Assembly: GCA_033002965.1 (NCBI GenBank)
Contig: JAURVB010003554.1
Location: 1 to 64,000, forward strand
DNA: 64,000 bases
Reading direction: 5' to 3'
Origin: Piper betle
Taxonomy: Eukaryota > Streptophyta > Magnoliopsida > Piperales > Piperaceae
Positions 35,763 through 47,589 of this stretch are shown here, one piece after another (position 1 is the stretch's first letter; the number at the start of each line of letters is the position of its first letter). The position numbers and the translations under genes were made by a program. Under the pieces are notes generated by a model that ran no database searches, was not told the DNA's origin, and was given only the letters and a program-made list of their open reading frames with translations.

Positions 35763-36054
35763 AAATATAATAACAAATGAGCAAGATAGTTGAGATGGTA
35801 AGTATTCACCTTGATGACTTCAAGGTTGTGGGTTCAAACTACAAACCACATTAGCCTCATTTTTATTTTAGTGAGGTACTTTTGATTTTTAATCTAAGTT
35901 AGCTTGCGAGCTTAAATGAATCGAGCGATGACAAAAATAGTCTAAAACTCGTTCGATTTCGAGTCGAGTTCGAACGAGTTTCGAACTATTCGAGCCGAAT
36001 TCGAATATATATTGAGCTCGGCTCGCTCGCTCAATTAGCACCCTTAGGTATATT

Positions 36055-37273
36055 TTACCACTCTACATAAATCCACGTACAGTCGCAGTATCCACGTACA
36101 GCATCGCAGTAAAATAATGAGGTGATAACGTATGACCAACATGACCAAAACAAAATATCTTCACCTATATATGACCACCATTGGAAAATGAATAACCTCA
36201 AAATCAGCTTCCAAAGAATCCGTGCTTTTACCGAGAAAGTAAAACACCATTATCGTTCTGATAGGAGTCCGCCGACGATGGTATTAGTGTACTACTCCAA
36301 GTCGTGGTCTTAATACGCAGAATGTACAGCACAGAGAAATGAAAAAGAACTGCGGTCGAGTTCAATGTGACAGAGCTTTCTTATCTACGGCACTTGCCCA
36401 GATACAGAACAGAAATTGTTGTCGTCAAAGGAGCGATGATTCTTCGTCCATGTTATGTTATGTTGGAGTGACCCGTGACGAGCCCCATCGATACGTCCCT
36501 TTTCATGTTACAGCAGAACAGTACCCATTACGTATTTCGTACTCTTTGTTTACCAAACAGTGGATTGCAGAGTACATGGATTGGACTTGGGTTGGATTTG
36601 GCAAGAGACATCTCTTTCCCTTCTCTCATAAAACTCGCAAATAGCTCCCAAACTATAACAAATACTTAGCTCCTTGTGTGCAGGGGATTTGGGTTCACCT
36701 CGCGTTTGACTTGGTCACAAGCCGTTGGACTCCCGGTCGTTGTGACACACGACAACCCCCACTCTCACGCCATCCCACACGTTCTCCTAATACACCAAAC
36801 TAAAAGCTGCTTGATCAGTATCAATAACAAATTATCCCCATTGACACCATTTTGTCATTTAAAAAAACTGCTTAATTGTGGTTACAAATTTATCCTCATC
36901 AAGACCATTTTGTCATAGCTTACGAAGTGGGTGCGTGTGAATGTTGTAAAAAAGTCCGAAAAGTCATCGTAGTCTGTACACTTATTTATTTTCTTTTTTA
37001 AAGAAAGATTGTCAATTTTTCACAAAAAATATAGTAAATCCAAGTACAGTACAGAGTTAACCTTATTCATTATTTCTCAATTGACACCCAAGCGGCTGGC
37101 CGCATAAATTAATTCTTAATTTTGACCACTTGATGACCAAATAGTTTGTAACTCTAGGACTTTTTTAACCTAAAAATTATGGAATACACAAACATAAGCG
37201 GTTATATGAGCACTAACCCTTAGCAAAGTTAGTTATTAGCTTGATTAGTTAAGCTTCCATATTGAATATATGC
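36055..37273. other. Intergenic stretch
   Basis: A short direct repeat (TCCACGTACAG twice, 36070-36101) is visible. Frames at 36339-36644 and 36676-36918 have no known motif. The composition is near that of unique plant intergenic DNA. Nothing else is supported. Confidence 0.35.
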
Positions 37274-37643
37274 CATAGTTTTAAAACTTATGTTTTATTA
37301 TAAAAACTTCCCGAGTTGATTCAACTTCATAGTTTACCGAGTCAAGCCCAATAAATGACTCATGTCTATCTCATTTTATATTTGACTCTCGCCAAGTCAA
37401 GTCATAAATTTTATCAAAATATATTATCATTCTTTTAAATTAGTTAAATCAATATATTTAATTAATATAAATTACATATTTATTAATTCCATGTGTTAAA
37501 CAAACAATATATACTAATTTCATGCAACTATTTATTTACATAATTTATTAAATGTTTAATACAAATAACTCTGAGTGGACTCCAAATCAACTTCATTTCA
37601 TAACATGTCGAGTTGAATTCAACTTTTGAGTTTATAAGCTACG
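37274..37643. repeat. MITE-like element, copy 1 of a pair
   Basis: It matches 44527-44885 in order and orientation. It starts CATAGTTTTAAAACTT and ends GAGTTTATAAGCTACG, weakly inverted ends. The interior carries GAGTTGATTCAACT and its inverted form CGAGTTGAATTCAACT. The following eight bases ATATATAT resemble the preceding ATATATGC, a possible imperfect 8-bp duplication. The CATAGTTTTAAA end recalls the hAT-type element at 54618-55489. Confidence 0.6.
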
Positions 37644-39210
37644 ATATATATAATAATACCTCAATTCAGCTTAGCTAAACCAAAGGCATGGTATTTCATT
37701 CAAAAAAATAAAAAACACAATTTTAGAGATTTATATTGGATTTCTTTCATACAAGCGTAACAATCACTAATAAAAATTAAAAAAAATAATAATATTTAGC
37801 ATTTTAAATTTATAGATATTACTATTTATCAAAGCGAGATATCCTATTACTTATAATCAATTTTTGCTGGAATTGAGTATGATCTACACGCTAGTTAAAT
37901 TTGTTCAAGTTCCACTTGAAGAGAGTGTATCTGTTAAAAATTATTAATTAATTTCACCCACTCATTGGTTAAAGGTTATAATTATACTTTTCGTTACAAA
38001 TTTTTTATGAATATCAGCTAAAAGATGTCACTATTTATTCTCGTAACGGCTACTCCACTATCTACAAATATGTGCATTATGGTCAATGGAAAATAACAAG
38101 TTTGAGAATTATGTTCCGATGCTCCGACACGACCTACTATTGATAATAACCTTAACGATTTTGGTTTAATATGTGAATAAAGAAGGAAAATTTTTGCTAC
38201 CCAATCTATAAGGGAAGCAATATATATATTTATTTTTTGGTTTGGATTAAATGTGTTTAGTAAGGTTAAAAGGAAGTCGAAGTTAATTATAGCCTAGCAC
38301 ACTTCAACTCGCCTTGCCCCGTTAACACCCTTACCCACTAGCATTACTAGCCTAGCAAGAAAACAATTATGGACTATGCAACTAGCCTCGAAAGAAAACA
38401 ATTAATCTGGGACTTGAAGGTGACCAAAGTGGAATTACTGGCCCCCATGCACAATGCCCATATCTTGGCTTACAATGAGGGTGTATACAGTGACAGTTAA
38501 ATATGAACTTTTAATTACAAAAGTGCTAATCTTCTTTTTGCTGAAGGGCCCCAAACATGACCATATGAATGACCCTCGTTGCTGCCACCGGAGGGAGCAC
38601 GTGAACGTGAACCTGCGTTGCCTGTGCCAGTCATTTGGTGAGAGCAACGTAACGATGTAGACACAGAGCACCGCTGCAGGCAGGCCCACTCCGACGTTGC
38701 CATCATTTTTCACCCGTCGTGAACTACATATATTGTTTGTGACACATTGTAACACACCGACCATTTAACTAAACAAATGCTTATTTTACCGACACTGATC
38801 ATTGCTAAGTCGTTTGAAGAATAGTGCAATGAATAGTTTTCATATGTGGAGGTGAAAGCTAGATTTTCAAAAAAAAATGTGAAAGCTAGAGATCAGATTG
38901 ATCAGCGATTTTGAAGGAGCAGTACTACTTACCCCTTTTTTCGTACCCAGTCATCTTCGAACAGTCCAGTCGATTTAAATGATGCCCACAAGAGAAAAAG
39001 CATGCATCATCGTTAATATAAACATAGTTCAAACTGACTTCTCAAGTATCAAGATTTAAGCTTTGTATAATCCTAAATTCTAAATTGGGATTTCGTAAGA
39101 GTCCAAAGAGGATTAGAGTTAGCGACGGGGATTGACTTTTACCAATGTGAAAAAACGGCTACTAAACAAACGGGCATGCCCAGGGGAATAACTACTTCCA
39201 CTCTTTCCAT
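37644..39210. other. Intergenic DNA upstream of the small peptide gene
   Basis: AT-rich. A G-box-type CACGTG at 38598-38603 lies in a more GC-balanced block (38540-38710) whose frames on both strands have no known content. AAATGTGAAAGCTAGA phrases repeat at 38851-38892. Any regulatory role is inference. Confidence 0.35.
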
Positions 39211-39217
39211 CAAACTC

Positions 39218-39226
39218 TTATAAATA
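39218..39226 (+). promoter_or_regulatory. TATA box of the RTFL/DVL-like gene
   Basis: TTATAAATA lies 138 bp before the ATG at 39364. Transcription would start near 39250, leaving a leader of about 115 bases that is A/C-rich and lacks an upstream ATG in good context. Confidence 0.6.
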
Positions 39227-39363
39227 CTAGAGCAATGACCACTTCCTTTCACAGCGTTCTCAATCAATTAGATCCTAGAAGAAAATAAAAGAGTTGGGTT
39301 TCCTCCTACAACTACAAGTCCCCTTTTTGTATATCACTTGCAATTCAAGAAGAGTTGGTATAC

Positions 39364-39591
39364 ATGGCAATAGCAGCTGCAACGCAGTTCTGCATGGGCG
39401 ATGAGAAGTGGAAGCTTTCGTCCAAGAAGCAAGCGAGTAGAAGTAGCGCCTTCATCAAGAATTCAAATGGGGGAAGGACATCTTTTACAAGAAGATGCGC
39501 AAATTTGGTGAAGGAGCAGAGGGCAAGGTTCTATATCATGAGGCGTTGCGTTACGATGCTCGTTTGCTGGAGGGAGTACAGAGATTCATGA
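39364..39591 (+). CDS. DEVIL/ROTUNDIFOLIA4-like small peptide
   Basis: A 75-residue protein starting MAIAAATQFCMG. The N-terminal part (residues 1-40) is variable and Ser/Lys-rich. The C-terminal part carries the conserved RTFL domain in two halves, SFTRRCANLVKEQRARFYI and MRRCVTMLVCWREYRDS, with the family's paired RRC motifs and the final CWREY. Known members act at the plasma membrane and limit cell proliferation along organ axes. They also shape leaves, flowers and trichomes when overexpressed. The start is the first ATG of the frame; TTG at 39355 is not a start. There is no intron, as usual. A TATA box stands at 39218-39226. Length and domain fit a working gene. Confidence 0.95.
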   Translation: MAIAAATQFCMGDEKWKLSSKKQASRSSAFIKNSNGGRTSFTRRCANLVKEQRARFYIMRRCVTMLVCWREYRDS

Positions 39592-40660
39592 AGAGTATAG
39601 CACTACATCTTCTAGCTTTCTTCATCCGTATTCTCTCCATGCGATGCATTCTTTCTACGAGATGTGTGTCCATAGTTCAACCCAGTATATAGTATGCTAA
39701 TTCGCCGTCCGAAAAGGAAACGATGCAAATCTGCACTCACTCAGATGAAAAGAAAAGGAAACAACCGTTTTTCCTGGTGATGATCTTGTATAATACATAT
39801 ATATTTTCCATCAATTCGATTTTGTAACTTTTATTTGCTCTAGTCACGAACTTCCTACTAGTAAACATTGTTCACAGGTGTTCTATTTTGGTACCCAGCA
39901 ATCTGCTAAATAATGCAAATCCAAGTTGTTAGAGTATTTAAATTCCTTGGACTCTTCTTCTTTACTTCCCAATATTTTGTTGATGCCCATAATTATTGAA
40001 GTGGAGATTAAATACAACTAACAGTGTGGTTGATTCCCTTGGAGGAGCACAATAAATGAGAAAGAGGTTCAGAAACCATGGAGGAAGAGAACATGGCTTT
40101 CAGGGAGCAACAACGTGCGCTTTCCCTTCGGGATTCCCAGATGCCGCCTTCTCCAGTGTATCATCACCATTAAAAAATTGGGGTTGATTAATGCAAGGGC
40201 ACAGAAAACGTAATTTAATAATAAATATAGATTTTACCATTTTCTTTGCAGTCATTTCAGTTTCCTAAGTGGGAAATTTTTATGTAGTCACTTCGAAAAA
40301 AAATAAACGATTGGCATTTTGGAAGGAAGGTAATTTTATGTTTACGCAGGCACTTTGGAAGGAAAAATATTGGGTCTTGGAAGCGACAATATTGAATTTT
40401 TTACATAATCCGGCCGCAAAGAATTTTCTTTCATCACTTGTTCTCGTAATTATTTGAGTTAAATAAATATTTGATTTTATTGCATAATTATAAAATTTAA
40501 ACAATACCCAGAAAATGCTTTATATTGCATCATATTTGTATCACGGACTAAAATATTTTTTTTATGTTTTATGAGATTAATAAGGAAATGTTTAAAACAT
40601 GTTTAATATTTTTTAATAGTAAAGTAATATTAAGCACAAATCATAGGAAAAAATTTATAT
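39592..40660. other. 3' flank and intergenic stretch
   Basis: The 3' untranslated region of the peptide gene should lie here. No single clear polyadenylation signal stands out. Frames at 39495-39692 (overlapping the gene in another frame) and 40269-40457 look fortuitous. Confidence 0.35.
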
Positions 40661-40664
40661 AAGC

Positions 40665-41045
40665 TATGCCTCATATAATTTATATGTATGGGCTACATAT
40701 TTAATTTAAACCTTTTTTAATATATTTTATAAAATAATATTTGTATATATTAAAAGTAGGCTGCATAAGTAAAAGGTTGATAAAATTTTGTATTTTTTTA
40801 ATGTCATGATTATCTATATTAAAATTTTTTTTAAATGTACAAATTGATAGATATTTTGAATTAATTTTTATTATATTTATTTTGATAATTAAAATGAAAA
40901 ATTTAAAATATTTGATTGTATTGAAATTTTATAATTGCTTTTATTATTTATTGTTTTATTTATATACATAAATTTTGAATTATAAACCCACTAAATTAGT
41001 AAAAACGAAAGGTATAATTTATGAAGAGTAACTTGTGTGTATATA
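40665..41045. repeat. MITE-like AT-rich element, copy 2
   Basis: Partner of 16905-17300 in the same orientation, with matching GGCTACATATTTAATTTAAA, AGGTTGATAAAATTTTGTAT and TTTATTATTTATTGTTTTATTTAT blocks. No coding potential. Confidence 0.6.
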
Positions 41046-42413
41046 TGACTTTAAATAATAATATAAAAATAAAGTACTATTTTGGGAAGGACGAAAAAGA
41101 AGCTAACTTGTGGACGTGAGGGAAACAGAGTGGAAAGAGGGAACTGGAAATTTAGTGAAGTAATATTAGACGTCTATATGATTGAAGAGATAAAAAAGTT
41201 ACATATCACCTTATCTGTTTAGTCACCTACCTGAACAAATAATCACCCTATTAACAATAGTTAGTTCTCGTAGAAGAAGGGTGAGTTTACAACCAATCAA
41301 ATAAGCCAGTTCAAACATACTAATATTTTACTTAATAAATTGATTCAACCATACGAAATGTTTGTCTCAACAGATTTATGTTTTTTTTCATAGCATGTTT
41401 ATGCTTTTTTGTTTGCGAATTAAGTCCAACATATTATTAATTTATAGAGTGTTTTTTTCAAACATAAACAAATTAACGTATAGAGTTCATTAAAACCAAA
41501 AAGCAAAGCGTAGTAGATTGCGTCGTGTTGTATGCGTGGATTAACGATGACTGGCCGTACTCACTTTCAGCCAAATATAGCGGGTCAAGGGTCACATCTC
41601 AATTATCCAAGGCCTAACTTTAGTTAGACGTGATTGCCGTCCACCAGCGATGAAACTCCACATCACTAGGTCCCACCGATATTAAATTATTATTTCTTAC
41701 CTCTTTTCCTCGCCGACCATCGTACATATCACCTATTTTTAAATATCATACCGGTTATCATCATACCATATAAATGATATAGAGTGTATTTATTTTAACC
41801 GGTCAAAGTGGATTTAATTATATTGTAAAATTATAAATAAATTATTTTATTAAATGTTAAAAATATATTTTATCATTAATATTTTATTAAATATGAATTA
41901 AAATACCTAAATTTTCAATAAAAAAACAAGACATATAAAAAATCATATTAACAAATCAGGTACAAATTATAATAATATAAACAATTAAATCATATAAAAT
42001 TTGGGAGCGGTATATAATATATCAGGTCCAATCAAATAGAACAATATAGTATTTAAAACTATGCACACAATTATAATATGATTTTTTTGTGTAAACATAT
42101 AATAGTTAAAATGTGTATATGTTTTAAATATTTCTTTTTCAATATATTTGAAAATATTTTCTTTCATTACGCGTTTATTATATCCAAAAAATAACTTTTT
42201 TAAATGCCCGCAGGAGGACTTGAAAGAACTAAGTTTGTAAATAAATGATTCAAGATAATGATTGGACATGTCGGGTGGCCATTGGATATTACCAAAATTA
42301 AGCCAATTTCAATAATAAGCTGAAATCTAAAGTCCAAGCCTGATCAAATATTGTTACTCGTCACTTGGTTTCCACATGATAATTAATTATCTAGTTGACC
42401 CTGAAACCATAAC
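41046..42413. other. AT-rich intergenic stretch
   Basis: No motif is recognised on either strand. The block 41500-41730 is less AT-rich and could be older unique DNA. The 94-codon minus frame at 41985-42269 is Phe/Tyr/Ile/Lys-rich and looks like chance. Confidence 0.35.
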
Positions 42414-42959
42414 TACAAAAATTGGAATCTGGATTTAAATCGGTTTCCGAGGAAGTGACCGAATCAGATTTAATCGGTCAAGAATTGGTTTAAATCGGTC
42501 TTATAAAAAAATTTGACAGTTCATAAGATAATTACATAATTTCTCAACATAATACACAAGTTTATAGTTTAATACAAACACAAAAGATAATCACTATTTA
42601 TCATCATAAGACTACAATTTCATGAGTATAACGTTTGATATATCATTATTTGTGCTCTATCAAATAATAATAACAAATTATCAATATAAGTCCACAAAAT
42701 CGAAGTTTAGCACAACTTCACATAGTTAATACTAAATCATCCAATTCATTATCTGAAGTATCTTAGGAGTTTGAATCACTGTCACTAATAAGAAGAGTAG
42801 AGTTCTTACCCTCATCAACACGAGGCCTTGCGTAAAAGGAAGTATAGAACTCTCACTCATATGGAGTCCCTCGGATACAGGAAGCATAGACAAATTTACA
42901 AGTTAGTATTCCTAAAACTACTATAGCAGAAACCAACATTTTTTTTCAAAAACACTTAC

Positions 42960-43048
42960 CATTCCAAGTAAATTGCCAACTATGATAAATCCAATAGGAT
43001 CATAAATTGCATTCCCTGCAGTTCTCAGAGCAACTAATGAAATAGCTA
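42960..43048 (-). pseudogene. Metal tolerance protein C4-like exon
   Basis: On the minus strand an acceptor-like pyrimidine run, CTTTTGATTTAG, precedes an 89-base exon. It encodes AISLVALRTAGNAIYDPIGF, then IIVGNLLGM, and ends at a perfect donor, ATG|GTAAGT (42954-42960). The TGNAIYDPIGS-type motif and GNLLGM are hallmarks of the plant MTP-C4/SLC30A9-like cation diffusion facilitator branch, in a membrane segment of a presumed zinc transporter. The following exon (VAIFLIQRNRH type) is missing, so this is a captured or decayed fragment. A second possible exon lies at about 43093-43125. Confidence 0.65.
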
Positions 43049-43523
43049 CTAAATCAAAAGAGACACGAATGAAGAAAGCAGCCAACCTGTGCTGCTAAAA
43101 GAGATTCCCTTGTGATGACCTGTAAATAATTAATAGAGAACAACATTAAATCTAGAGGCGAGCAGGTCAAGAAAAACAAAAGAAGTACAACAATGTTCAA
43201 GAACATCCACTTCAAAAATAAAAGTAAAGAACAAAAGAAAAAAGCATCAACAAGTGACCACCAGATTACAGTAATCTAGATCGGAAATAGAACTTTCAAT
43301 TGTACCAAACCAAATGGTTGGATATTCAAAAGTGCAAAATTAGCTGCGCAAAGTGAAGATTCTAGCTAATTTATCCAACAACTCTGAAACAGAGTGTTAC
43401 ATTGGTTTCATAATCCCAGGAACAACAATTTCAAACTCGAAAAATTCACCACTCACACACATATATATAAAAGAGAACTGTCCCCTCCAAATACTACTGT
43501 ATTATTGACCAAAACTACACAAA

Positions 43524-43606
43524 TCACTCAAAGATTAAAGCCCCAATGACATCAATTAGGCTTGCCATTCCTTCATACAAGTATAGTCCAATAGCGATTC
43601 CAACAA
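43524..43606 (-). other. Possible terminal exon with a membrane segment
   Basis: The minus strand reads FVGIAIGLYLYEGMASLIDV followed by IGALIFE and TGA at 43524-43526. The hydrophobic Gly/Ile/Leu-rich run looks like a real transmembrane segment rather than random AT-rich sequence. I cannot name the gene. It could be another piece of captured host gene in the element. Confidence 0.3.
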
Positions 43607-44526
43607 AGTTCAAACCTTCCTCCCCTCTATAAATTTAAAACATGAACAAAGAAGAAAACTTTTCGATCAAAGCAAACAAATTAAAAAGAAAATCACCAAA
43701 TTCCTCCCAATTCTCTGGTCACCAAACACTCCACCAACTCAATCACCATCACAATTCTCCACCCCCATTTCCCACCACCCCTGACGTCCCCAACTGCATC
43801 GCTCTCGCCATAAATCTACAACCTCCCCGATCAAAGAAACGTCGTACAATCGCAAAAGCTGCAATAACTGGGCAACGGCGTGAAGCGGCCATGAGTGGGG
43901 AACAAAAGAGGAACTGGAACCATACCTAACTAGACATGGGAGCGTCGACGATCCGATTCATTTTGCTTTCGCAGCCGTCACTGGCGTCATTGGGGGCGGC
44001 CTCGAAGAGGAAGTCGTCGTCGTCGTCATTGTGGTTGAGCTCGCCGAGGCACATGGGGGGCGGTAGCGGAGGGAGGCCAAGTCACACAAGAGGCGGTGGA
44101 AGGAGGGGAGACGTACGCGGGAGCAGCAGTGGAGGGAGGCCGAGGCACACGGGGGCGGTGGCGAAGGGAGGGGCGAGGGCGGAGGCAAAGTGTAAGCGGC
44201 GGGGGAGGGTTGAGGCAAAAGAGGTGGTGGCAAACGGGTAGAGGGAGGGGCGGGGTATAGAGATTTTAGGTTTTAAAAATTATAATTCCACTATTACCCA
44301 TGCGTAAATAATTTATTTATTAAGATACCTAGGTTATTTTCATCGTTTACACATAAAAACTAATTCTCCCCGATTTACGCTGATTTGAAATCGGCCAATT
44401 TGACGACCATTTTTTAAACTAACTGATTCAACCATTTTTTTTTTATCAAATGCGTTCCGATCTGATTTAAATCGGCCGATTCCGAGTGAAATCGGCCGAT
44501 TTTTGCAACCTCCATTCACACTTTAA

Positions 44527-44885
44527 CTATAGTTTTAAACTTCCTTTTTTCATTCCTAAAATTTTTCGAATCGACTCAACTTTGTAACTTGTCGAGTCAA
44601 AATTTATGGATGACTTCATACTAATTGATTTAGTAATTAACTCCTCAAGTCATGTCATAAAAATTATGAAAAATATTTTTTTAGATTAGTTAAATCAATA
44701 TTTTAAAGTAATATAGATCCTATATTTATCAATTTTAAGTGTTAAAAGAGTAATTTATAAAAATTTCATACAAGCTTTTATTTACATAATTAGAAATTTA
44801 GTATAAATGTCTCAGAGTCAGCTTGGAGTCGATTCCCCTCCATAACATGTCTAGTTGAGTTTCGAGTTTGAGTTTTTAAACAAAA
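44527..44885. repeat. MITE-like element, copy 2 of a pair
   Basis: Partner of 37274-37643. It starts CTATAGTTTTAAACTT and shares AGATTAGTTAAATCAATAT, TTTATTTACATAATT and CATAACATGTCTAGTTGAGT. It sits directly beside the right end of the hAT-like element. Confidence 0.6.
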
Positions 44886-45214
44886 ATTTTAAGTGGTGGT
44901 TTTAGTATCATTCAAGTTGTTACAAGACAAATCAGGTGAAAGTGAATCTAGTCATCAATATTAATCCTACGGTTATAGTTTCATATTTCAAAATTAGACA
45001 AAATTGCCGTCATCATCTAATCATTTTTTTAACATAAAAGTTTATTATTAATTTTAGCTTATATGTATAGGAGTATTAGCACAAAGAAATGCTAATTTTT
45101 TTATTTATTAAATTTGTTTATGAGAAACCTTTGCTATCTCCCAGTAATTCTTACTCTATTATAGGATCGCTACTTGAAGAATATATAATTAATATATTAA
45201 TATTAGCTACATCC

Positions 45215-45219
<5 letters not shown>

Positions 45220-45254
<35 letters not shown>
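45220..45254. repeat. (TA)n microsatellite
   Basis: TA dinucleotides followed by a short CA run (45255-45262). Confidence 0.9.
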
Positions 45255-45263
<9 letters not shown>

Positions 45264-45365
45264 TTATGCATATATGACAAGTCAATGCACTTCTTTTGAA
45301 AAATTATATATATAATACATTTGTGAGATGTTTCCTTCATTTGAGTGTAAATATATTATATCCAT

Positions 45366-45366
45366 C

Positions 45367-45418
<52 letters not shown>
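45366..45418. repeat. (CT)n microsatellite
   Basis: About 26 CT repeats. Such tracts are often found near plant promoters, but no gene follows here. Confidence 0.95.
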
Positions 45419-45421
<3 letters not shown>

Positions 45422-46118
45422 ATTGCTATAAATAGATCTGAACGAACTTTCCCCTTTGAAGATTTGAGTTGTTTTTAAGTCTGTAAGCCTTACGCACTGT
45501 TGGACGTAGTTATAGATATGCCCATCAATTTGGAGCGTCGAATCAAATCAATGCATGCACTTGAATGCTAAATGTAATTATGTAGGATTATTAAAGTAAA
45601 TAGCCATACATGAATGTTGAATGTGAGATACTGTATAGCATTGAATTAAAGCTGGGCATGAACAATATTTTAGTTAAAAGAAAGAAAACTTATGTTTTGT
45701 TTATAAACGAAGCCTAGTAAATATAGAGCTAAATATCACTAAGTAACATTGAGACTTTGGAATTGAGGCTGTGAACAATAATTCTTCTCTATTTGTGAGA
45801 AGGATTACCATTCCACTGTTAGGTAAATAAACTTATAATTTAATTCAATCGTCACACAATAATTCCAACTCTAGATGTGGACTACAGCTTAAGTTGTCAC
45901 TTCTACTGTGTCTATGCCGGAAACTTGCGGGCCATAACACCTAATTTTTAGCAGATAAGTGAGCCTATCGTAGCAATCGGCATTAGGAAGAAGAAAGATG
46001 TTATTTGTCGTGGCTTCTCTTGCATTATTTTACAGGTCCAAGTGTTCATGAAACTTATTTAAATTTGGCTTCTCAATAAAAGGATAATGTGATCAAGAAT
46101 TGACGGACTTATTGAAGA

Positions 46119-46260
46119 TTAGGCCTGCAATATTAGATATGACACTTAAAAGTTTGGATTGGACTAAGCCACCTACAATATTAGAAATGACGCTTAAAAG
46201 TACATTAAAAATTTGGATTGGACTAAGGCACCTACAATATTAGATAAGACACTTAAAAGG
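46119..46260. repeat. Tandem repeat, three copies
   Basis: The unit is CCTACAATATTAGATAAGACA, then CTTAAAAG, with or without TACATTAAAAA, then TTTGGATTGGACTAAG. The copies are of unequal length because the middle part is optional. Confidence 0.85.
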
Positions 46261-47589
46261 CATTGGACGTGTTGATTTCTTGGGAGTGTACATCCCATGT
46301 GAAAACCAGATGGGCATGTTCGCCCCTTTAGGCCACTTCATTTTTATACTACAAAAATGTCCTTTCGCAACGGTAAGCACTTTTTCTTTCTTTGAGTAAA
46401 AAAATAAAAACTAAATTATTTTTTCTGCATACAACTTTTTTTTATAAGTGTGTTTATTATTATTTTTTTGGAGAAAGCAACACGACAAGATTTTTCCGAT
46501 AATTTTTAAAAATAAAAAAATTAATATAGATATATAGGAGAGTCGTAAAGATTGATTAATATAGATAAAACTTATCCCGTAGAAATTATTACGCAAAGAT
46601 TTCGCCTAAATATTGAATAGCCATTTAGGCTGTGTTTTCCAAGGCTTTTTTTCCCAAGGTGACTGTTGTGGATTGGTTTGACACATGTTTCAATGGGCCC
46701 CTTGTTAGACTCTCGAGGACTATTTTCCTAATCCACCTTAATCTAAAGAACAAATATCACTTAATTACTGGAGTAATTAACCAATTCAACACGTAGTCTC
46801 CCTAACTAAGTCAATTCACTTTGCCCCTTCCTTTCATAAAAACATCATTTTTTTCCCTTCAAACTAACACCGATGTGGTAGACTCATTTAATAGATGATG
46901 TAGAAATGCTACACTGCAAATAAATTTAATTAAAAAAATAAAAATAATAAAAGATATAATAACTATATAAAAATGTCATCGTTTCCTTATTAGGTTGTTG
47001 TATACATTTATTCAACCCTTACGCAGTATGTAATAAATAATACAAATATTTTACATCTCGCATAAAGATTAAAAAAAGGCCATAAAGAAATTTAAATAAA
47101 ATAGTAATTTATTTTATTTAATTATTTTGTATATATTTTAGTATATTATTTCAATAAAATTGTAATTGATTTTATTGAATTATATTTTGCTTGTGGTCTG
47201 TATTTGTTGATCTGAGTACACAAATATAAACATGCATCAAATTGAGTTGTTAGACTTTAGTTGAGTAGTTGATTTCGATGGAAGTTATGGAGTTTGATCT
47301 CGTTATAGATGAGATAACATGCTTAGAACTTGGACCACAAGTCTGTTAGGGTTCAATTCTCAGATTTATCACCCTATTATATCGTTGTTTTGATTTTCAG
47401 ATTACAAGACATGTGTTATTGGATTACACTTAGTACGAGTCATCTTAACATATTTTTATTTAAGTGATTAATAACCCTCATATTGTTTTTTAAAATATTT
47501 ATCCACTTCAAGTTGTCTTCATGCCTATTTATATAATTCCTTTCCTAACTTTACATATAGTTTTTATATGATATTTGAAAACTGAGAGT

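Larger units (their letters stand above)
34558..36046. mobile_element. hAT-type non-autonomous element
   Basis: The ends are inverted: TAGGGTTGCTAATTGAGCGA on the left, and on the right the reverse complement of TAAGGGTGCTAATTGAGCGA. An 8-bp duplication GGTATATT flanks them (34550-34557 and 36047-36054), which is the hAT hallmark. Subterminal regions are full of short CGAGTTCGA, GACTCGA and GAGCCGAG motifs, likely transposase sites. There is no transposase. The middle (34781-35714) is taken up by a GC-rich foldback element inserted later. Confidence 0.9.
42414..44512 (-). mobile_element. hAT-like element carrying host gene pieces
   Basis: Both ends carry inverted clusters of the subterminal motif AAATCGG(CCGATTT). 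On the left is ACAAAAATTGGAATC then TTTAAATCGGTTTCC (42415-42490). On the right is GATTTAAATCGGCCGATT to GAAATCGGCCGATTTTTGCA (44450-44505). Between them, minus-strand exon-like pieces resemble host genes (42960-43048, 43524-43606), and a GC-rich Pro/Ser-coding block (43958-44233) resembles a gene start. At 42720-42790 an acidic SDSDS, DTSDNELDD stretch could be a transposase C-terminus. The exact termini and target duplication were not resolved. Confidence 0.5.
44886..47589. other. AT-rich intergenic stretch with simple repeats
   Basis: It contains a (TA)n tract (45220-45254), a (CT)n tract (45366-45418) and the tandem repeat at 46119-46260. No gene is recognisable. The 60-codon frame at 45296-45478 is only the translated CT run. 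Confidence 0.4.

Noticed and set aside
36339..36644. 101-codon plus-strand frame with protein-like composition
   Set aside because: No recognisable motif, no splice or promoter support, and an overlapping frame of similar quality; not enough to call a gene.
38435..38764. 109-codon minus-strand frame near the peptide gene
   Set aside because: No family motif and a plus-strand frame overlaps it; likely chance in a GC-balanced stretch.
45296..45478. 60-codon frame with a Leu-Ser repeat
   Set aside because: It is translation of the (CT)n microsatellite.
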